64,000 bases of DNA. Origin: Xenorhabdus nematophila ATCC 19061 (GTDB lineage: Bacteria > Pseudomonadota > Gammaproteobacteria > Enterobacterales > Enterobacteriaceae). The notes below the pieces were generated by a model. That model had not been told where the DNA came from. It worked only from the letters and a program-made list of their open reading frames with translations, and ran no database searches. Where the stretch lies: the NCBI RefSeq assembly GCF_000252955.1, contig NC_014228.1, forward strand, positions 1,750,005-1,814,004, in the 5' to 3' direction. The translations under genes and the position numbers were made by a program. Shown in pieces: positions 60,541 through 64,000 of the stretch (positions are counted from its first letter, which is position 1; every line of letters starts with the position of its first letter).

Positions 60541-61419
60541 ATGAAAAATATTCTTTCAATTCAGTCTCATGTTGTTTTTGGTCATGCAGGAAATAGTGCC
60601 GCTGTTTTTCCAATGCGTCGTATGGGAGTGAACGTATGGCCATTGAATACAGTTCAATTTTCTAACCATACTCAATATCCTCAATGGCGTGGTTGTGTGA
60701 TGCCACCAGACCATTTGGCAGAAATTGTGCAGGGAATTGGCGAAATTGATAAATTAAAATCCTGCGATGCGGTATTGAGTGGTTATATTGGTTCGGCAGA
60801 GCAAGGAAACTATATCCTTGATATTATAAAGAAAATTAAGCAAACGAATCCTGAAGCATGGTATTTTTGTGACCCTGTTATGGGACATCCAGAAAAAGGG
60901 TGTATTGTCGTGCCGGGTGTTGCGGAATTTTTCTGTGAAAAAGCCTTGCCTGTCAGCGATATTATAGCCCCTAACTTATTGGAGCTTGAAACCCTGAGCG
61001 CGCGGAAAATTGAAAATGTAGAACAAACGATATCCGCTGCTCGTGAGTTATGTGAAAAAGGCCCTAAAGTTGTATTAGTTAAACATCTTAGCCGTGCGGG
61101 TTATCGAACAGATTGTTTTGAAATGCTGTTGGTAACTAAAAAACACAGTTGGCATATTAGCCGCCCATTGATCGATACTGGTGAGCGGCAACCTGTGGGC
61201 GTTGGTGATTTAACGAGTGGTTTATTACTGGTTAATTTACTGAAAAATACATCTTTAACAGATGAAGATTTAAAAACAGCATTGGAACATGTCGCATCGG
61301 CAGTCTATGAAGTTATGTTAGAAACACAAGTGAGGGGAGAATACGAGCTACAAATTATTGCAGCTCAAGACAAGATGGTCACACCAACACACCTGTTCAG
61401 TGCTACATTGCTTGACTGA
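60541..61419 (+). CDS. pdxY: Pyridoxal kinase 2 (PdxY)
   Basis: 292 residues. Ribokinase-like fold: [19 protein letters not shown] near 12, [14 protein letters not shown] near 122, and [15 protein letters not shown] near 220 with the catalytic Asp. It phosphorylates pyridoxal in the B6 salvage route and complements PdxH. The last conserved backbone gene before an accessory region. Confidence 0.96.
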   Translation: MKNILSIQSHVVFGHAGNSAAVFPMRRMGVNVWPLNTVQFSNHTQYPQWRGCVMPPDHLAEIVQGIGEIDKLKSCDAVLSGYIGSAEQGNYILDIIKKIKQTNPEAWYFCDPVMGHPEKGCIVVPGVAEFFCEKALPVSDIIAPNLLELETLSARKIENVEQTISAARELCEKGPKVVLVKHLSRAGYRTDCFEMLLVTKKHSWHISRPLIDTGERQPVGVGDLTSGLLLVNLLKNTSLTDEDLKTALEHVASAVYEVMLETQVRGEYELQIIAAQDKMVTPTHLFSATLLD

Positions 61420-61777
61420 TCAATAAATATTAGCAAAATCCGCCGTAAACCCTCGCACAATGCGAGGGTGCTCTTTCCCTTGCTGACATCCTTGACCAGC
61501 AAGCGAACGATATGCTGCCGCACAGATGGCACTTTTTAACCGAATTGTATTAAATATAATTAAACAGAATACCCGTATAAAGGACAGTCTGGTGACTAAA
61601 CGCCGAAGCGCAATCTGGTCAGGGAAATCCGCATTGAGGGTCAGGAAGAAGGGAAGGCTGAATTTATCCGAAACTTTTTTCAAGACACTACAGAGATAAA
61701 TAAAAACATAACTTCATATGAGTGCCTTGAAATGGTCCATCATTAAGTTCCAGAATATGAATTTAATATAAGCATTA
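61420..61777. other. Accessory gap with shared repeat and gene scraps
   Basis: It holds the second copy of the 22-base block of 46213 (61433-61454), here running into a different hairpin (ccctcgca/tgcgaggg, 61450-61468). Near 61600-61690 a plus-strand frame EGQEEGKAEFIRNFFQ resembles the tail of Rpn/PD-(D/E)XK transposase-like proteins, but it is too short to assign. An 87-codon minus-strand frame (61420-61683) is probably chance. Confidence 0.4.
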
Positions 61778-61909
61778 TTATTCTGTTAAATACTCTTCAA
61801 TTCTCTTTTTATCAACAATAAGAAAACAATCTTTAGATTCTTTAATGAGTCCTTTTCTAAGAAAAAATTTCATAAAATATCCGATTCGGGATCGGGTTGT
61901 ACCTACCAT
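61778..61909 (-). pseudogene. C-terminal fragment of a Crp/Fnr-family regulator
   Basis: The minus-strand frame from the IS edge reads MVGTTRSRIGYFMKFFLRKG, then LIKESKDCFLIVDKKRI and a stop. MVGTTRSR(I/V)..FM..F...G.I is the recognition helix of the Crp/Fnr winged helix. The cyclic-nucleotide-binding fold and the rest of the HTH are missing: the coding part ends exactly at the left end of the ISAs1-type element. Confidence 0.78.
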
Positions 61910-61910
61910 A

Positions 61911-63124
61911 CAGGGCGCGAGCATACTTTGATTAACATTCAGCCAAAGAAAACTTTGGCGCGGTAATCATCACACCAGCTGGCTTTTTTAAGCTTATTTC
62001 TTTGGCTCGGTGCCTCACAAGCACATTGCCTGACCATGTTCAAAACCAGACGCCGGAATAACGCCAGATTCTCAATGGCCCCCTCTAAAACAATCCGGGA
62101 ATCATCTTCTTTAAAAACGACATCAAGAATAGAGTGCTGGCTATTTTCAATTCGCCAATGCTGACGAATGTAATACCCGAGGGATTTATCGCGGGCGAAA
62201 GAGAACTCACATAATACGACGTATCCACTGTCCCTTTGCCATTTTGTGTCCGATGGCGTTCAACCGCAATAATGCTACGGATCGTTGGCCATCGCTCCGC
62301 CATTTCAGGGGTAAATTTCGGTTTTAACTGGAATACATAGCGCTCTTCGCGTCGGCCATGAGCTTCTTGCCTGATTTCCGTTATCACTTGCTCTTTACCC
62401 GCATCAAGCACGGCCTGAAATTGAGACTGAACCGCGTCCCACAAGTTGGGTTGATTTTTCTTCACCTGCACAACCACATGCGCTTTCTTTTACCTGATTT
62501 TTTCCAGCGTTTCACGCTGGCAATGTAGGGCATCAAGGGTCACGATACTGCCTTTTATATTAAGGATATCCAGCATTTGGCGGACGGTACTGATTTCCCC
62601 GTTTTTGGTCGCTGTCGCTTTCTGGCTTAACACCAATCCTGCCTCGGTATCATAGGCAGTGACCAGTTGGACGGCATTTTTCTTGTCATTACGATAGGCG
62701 CGCCGCAAGACTTTCCCATCAAAAGCGATAACCGGTTTGTACCCCAATTCACGCTGCTCATTGACCCAGTTAAGTAAGGCTTCCAGCAGAGAATCCAGCG
62801 CGATAGCCCGCAATATTCTCGCCATGGTATGCCGGCGGGGTATTCCATTGAGGAAGGGGCGATACGTTTTCAGCCAGTTAATCTTTGCCCGGCCATAAGT
62901 TTCAATATCCTGCCAGCCTTCGGCACCCGCCATAATGGCACTGACAACAAGGAAAATCACATCAATCAGATCATACAGACGATTAATATCAGAGCGGGTT
63001 TCTTTAACAACGGATAAATGTTCAATCAGGGTCATAAGCAAGCGATTAGAAGAGAAATAAGGCTAATGAGATCATGCTATTACTTTTCATGCAATAGGTG
63101 TTAAAAAAGTATGCTCGCGCCCTG
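61911..63124 (-). mobile_element. ISAs1-family insertion sequence, complete ends
   Basis: 1214 bp bounded by perfect 19-base inverted repeats cagggcgcgagcatacttt (left end at 61911; its complement ends at 63124). The transposase gene is on the minus strand and is broken. The flanking bases (ctaccata left, gggaacat right) are not a duplication, so at least one side has been rearranged after insertion. A decayed relative lies at 1978-2170. Confidence 0.9.
61939..63041 (-). pseudogene. ISAs1-family transposase, nonsense codon plus frameshift
   Basis: The first 183 residues (62490-63041) begin MLMTLIEHLSVVKETRSDIN and include FDGKVLRRAY and TLDALHCQRETLEKIR. Then an in-frame TAA stands where the family has a sense codon (KIR-stop-KKAHVVVQVKKNQ). 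The same frame continues to about 62200. A frameshift then follows, and the last part (SFARDKSLGYYIRQHWRIEN to KVFFG, stop at 61939) lies in another frame. Two independent lesions make it inactive unless readthrough occurs. Confidence 0.88.
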
Positions 63125-63746
63125 GGGAACATGGTGCAATTCTTATTTTCTCATAGGAACGATATGATCATCGAATGGATTTATAGTTTGACCTTTATTT
63201 GCTTTGAATTGCGGATAGCCAATCCTGATAGTCAGGATCAGAGTGTTGAACCTCGAATCATGATCCACAGTAAGGTATACAAACTTCTTTCTTGTGGAAT
63301 ATGACGCTTGTAGCATTATTCCTAATGAATATTTCAACTATCTTATTATTGTGACTGGCACGGAAGCGCATTTCTCATATTTATAAAAATCGGGAATAAG
63401 GTAAATTATAAAAATGAAAAAGAAGATCAAAAATGTTATATGTGCTAATTTTAATTAATTAACTTTTTCTGAATCTATCAATTATCAAGAAACCTTTCAG
63501 AAAAGGTATCTTAAGGATAGAATGTTTTTTGATATTACTGACCGAAAATTATACTTTCATGGAAAATAATATCCGCCATTTTTTATATCAAGATTCACAT
63601 ATCCATCATGAATTTTATATAATAGGGAAATTAATTTATTGTTATTTCTTATAAGAGTGATTATATATCATTGAATAACAATATATTTTTTGTTAAATAT
63701 TGACTGTCATATTTTCTTTTTGTTCCTATTTAACATGAGGTAATAT
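63125..63746. other. Region right of the IS, no clear gene
   Basis: A 64-codon minus-strand frame (63143-63337, ending KGQTINPFDDHIVPMRK) is open but not recognised and does not continue the Crp/Fnr gene of the other side. From 63340 on the DNA is very AT-rich without frames. Confidence 0.4.
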
Positions 63747-64000
63747 TTGTATTCGCGCATATAGCGTATCATTCCGAACACCCAGCTCTCTGATTACATC
63801 TGGTTTTATTTTCATGGCACTTCCATTATATCGACAATCAATCTCTTTTTAGTATTGTGTATATTTTCTTGTGAAAGTAAAGATGATGAATATTATGCCA
63901 TATGGTTACCTGCGTTAGTTATCTCATTTATCACTTTATTGTTACCATTTCTTTACGGTGCTAGAAACATGAGTTTGATGTATTTTTGTTTTATGATTAT
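63747..64000 (+). CDS. Start of a membrane protein, cut by the window end, uncertain
   Basis: ATGAGG lies about 6 bases before a TTG at 63747. From there the frame reads MYSRI, a TAG at 63762, then RIIPNTQLSDYIWFYFHGTS and on through two hydrophobic segments (SIISTINLFLVLCIFSC and LPALVISFITLLLPFLYGA) to the edge. Either the TAG is a nonsense mutation, or the true start is inside (no good ATG before ARNM). The family is not recognised. Confidence 0.3.

Noticed and set aside
61420..61683. 87-codon minus-strand frame after pdxY
   Set aside because: It runs through the shared repeat and a hairpin, has no ribosome site and no familiar motif.

Overview
The window reads as chromosomal DNA of an AT-rich member of the Enterobacterales (Morganellaceae). 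Photorhabdus is my best guess and Xenorhabdus is possible. The housekeeping proteins are close to their E. coli counterparts in length and motifs. The combination of yfe, hmuRSTUV, an arn (pbgPE-type) operon beside btuCD, and the block thrS-infC-rpmI-rplT-pheST-ihfA fits what I remember of Photorhabdus. This is inference from gene content and order, not from a database search.

Layout. 1-1010: start of a metal ABC transporter operon (yfeA and the first codons of yfeB) on the minus strand behind a Fur box. 1251-1919: lytic transglycosylase emtA. 2171-9638: translation block thrS, infC (ATT start), rpmI, rplT, pheM leader with attenuator, pheS, pheT, ihfA, with a tRNA-mimic operator in front of thrS. 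9742-11567: vitamin B12 importer btuC and btuD. 11727-19168: arnBCADTEF, which adds L-Ara4N to lipid A. 19275-19760: nlpC. 19754-21798: a small scrap heap holding phage-like fragments, a broken hicAB toxin-antitoxin pair, a possible cysteine-rich secreted peptide and the tail of lplA. Next come a MarA/SoxS-like regulator and an unrecognised membrane protein.

23377-30844: haem uptake locus hmuRSTUV plus hemP. An IS110/IS1111-type element sits between hemP, which lies next to the Fur-like palindrome, and hmuR. 31077-36164: ppsR, ppsA, the small RNA RprA and ydiK. 36372-43048: ydiJ, menI, ldtE, lpp and pykF; the suf operon that E. coli carries between menI and ldtE is absent here. Cra-like sites precede both ppsA and pykF, as expected for opposite control of gluconeogenesis and glycolysis. 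Two identical tRNA-Val(GAC) genes follow.

43896-61419: mdtK, ribE, cfa, punC, punR, purR, ynhF, sodB, grxD, rnt, gloA, ydhL, slyA, slyB, anmK, pdxH, tyrS and pdxY, an ordinary enterobacterial backbone. Four ERIC-like elements of different length are scattered through it. 61420-64000: accessory edge with a Crp/Fnr C-terminal fragment, a complete ISAs1-family element carrying a broken transposase gene and lacking a target duplication, and the start of a membrane protein cut by the window end.

I did not find a CRISPR array, a prophage or a clearly new defence or toxin system. The most unusual items are the hemP/hmuR split by an IS with a structured non-coding end, the small cysteine-rich peptide gene, and the shared repeat near 46213 and 61433.
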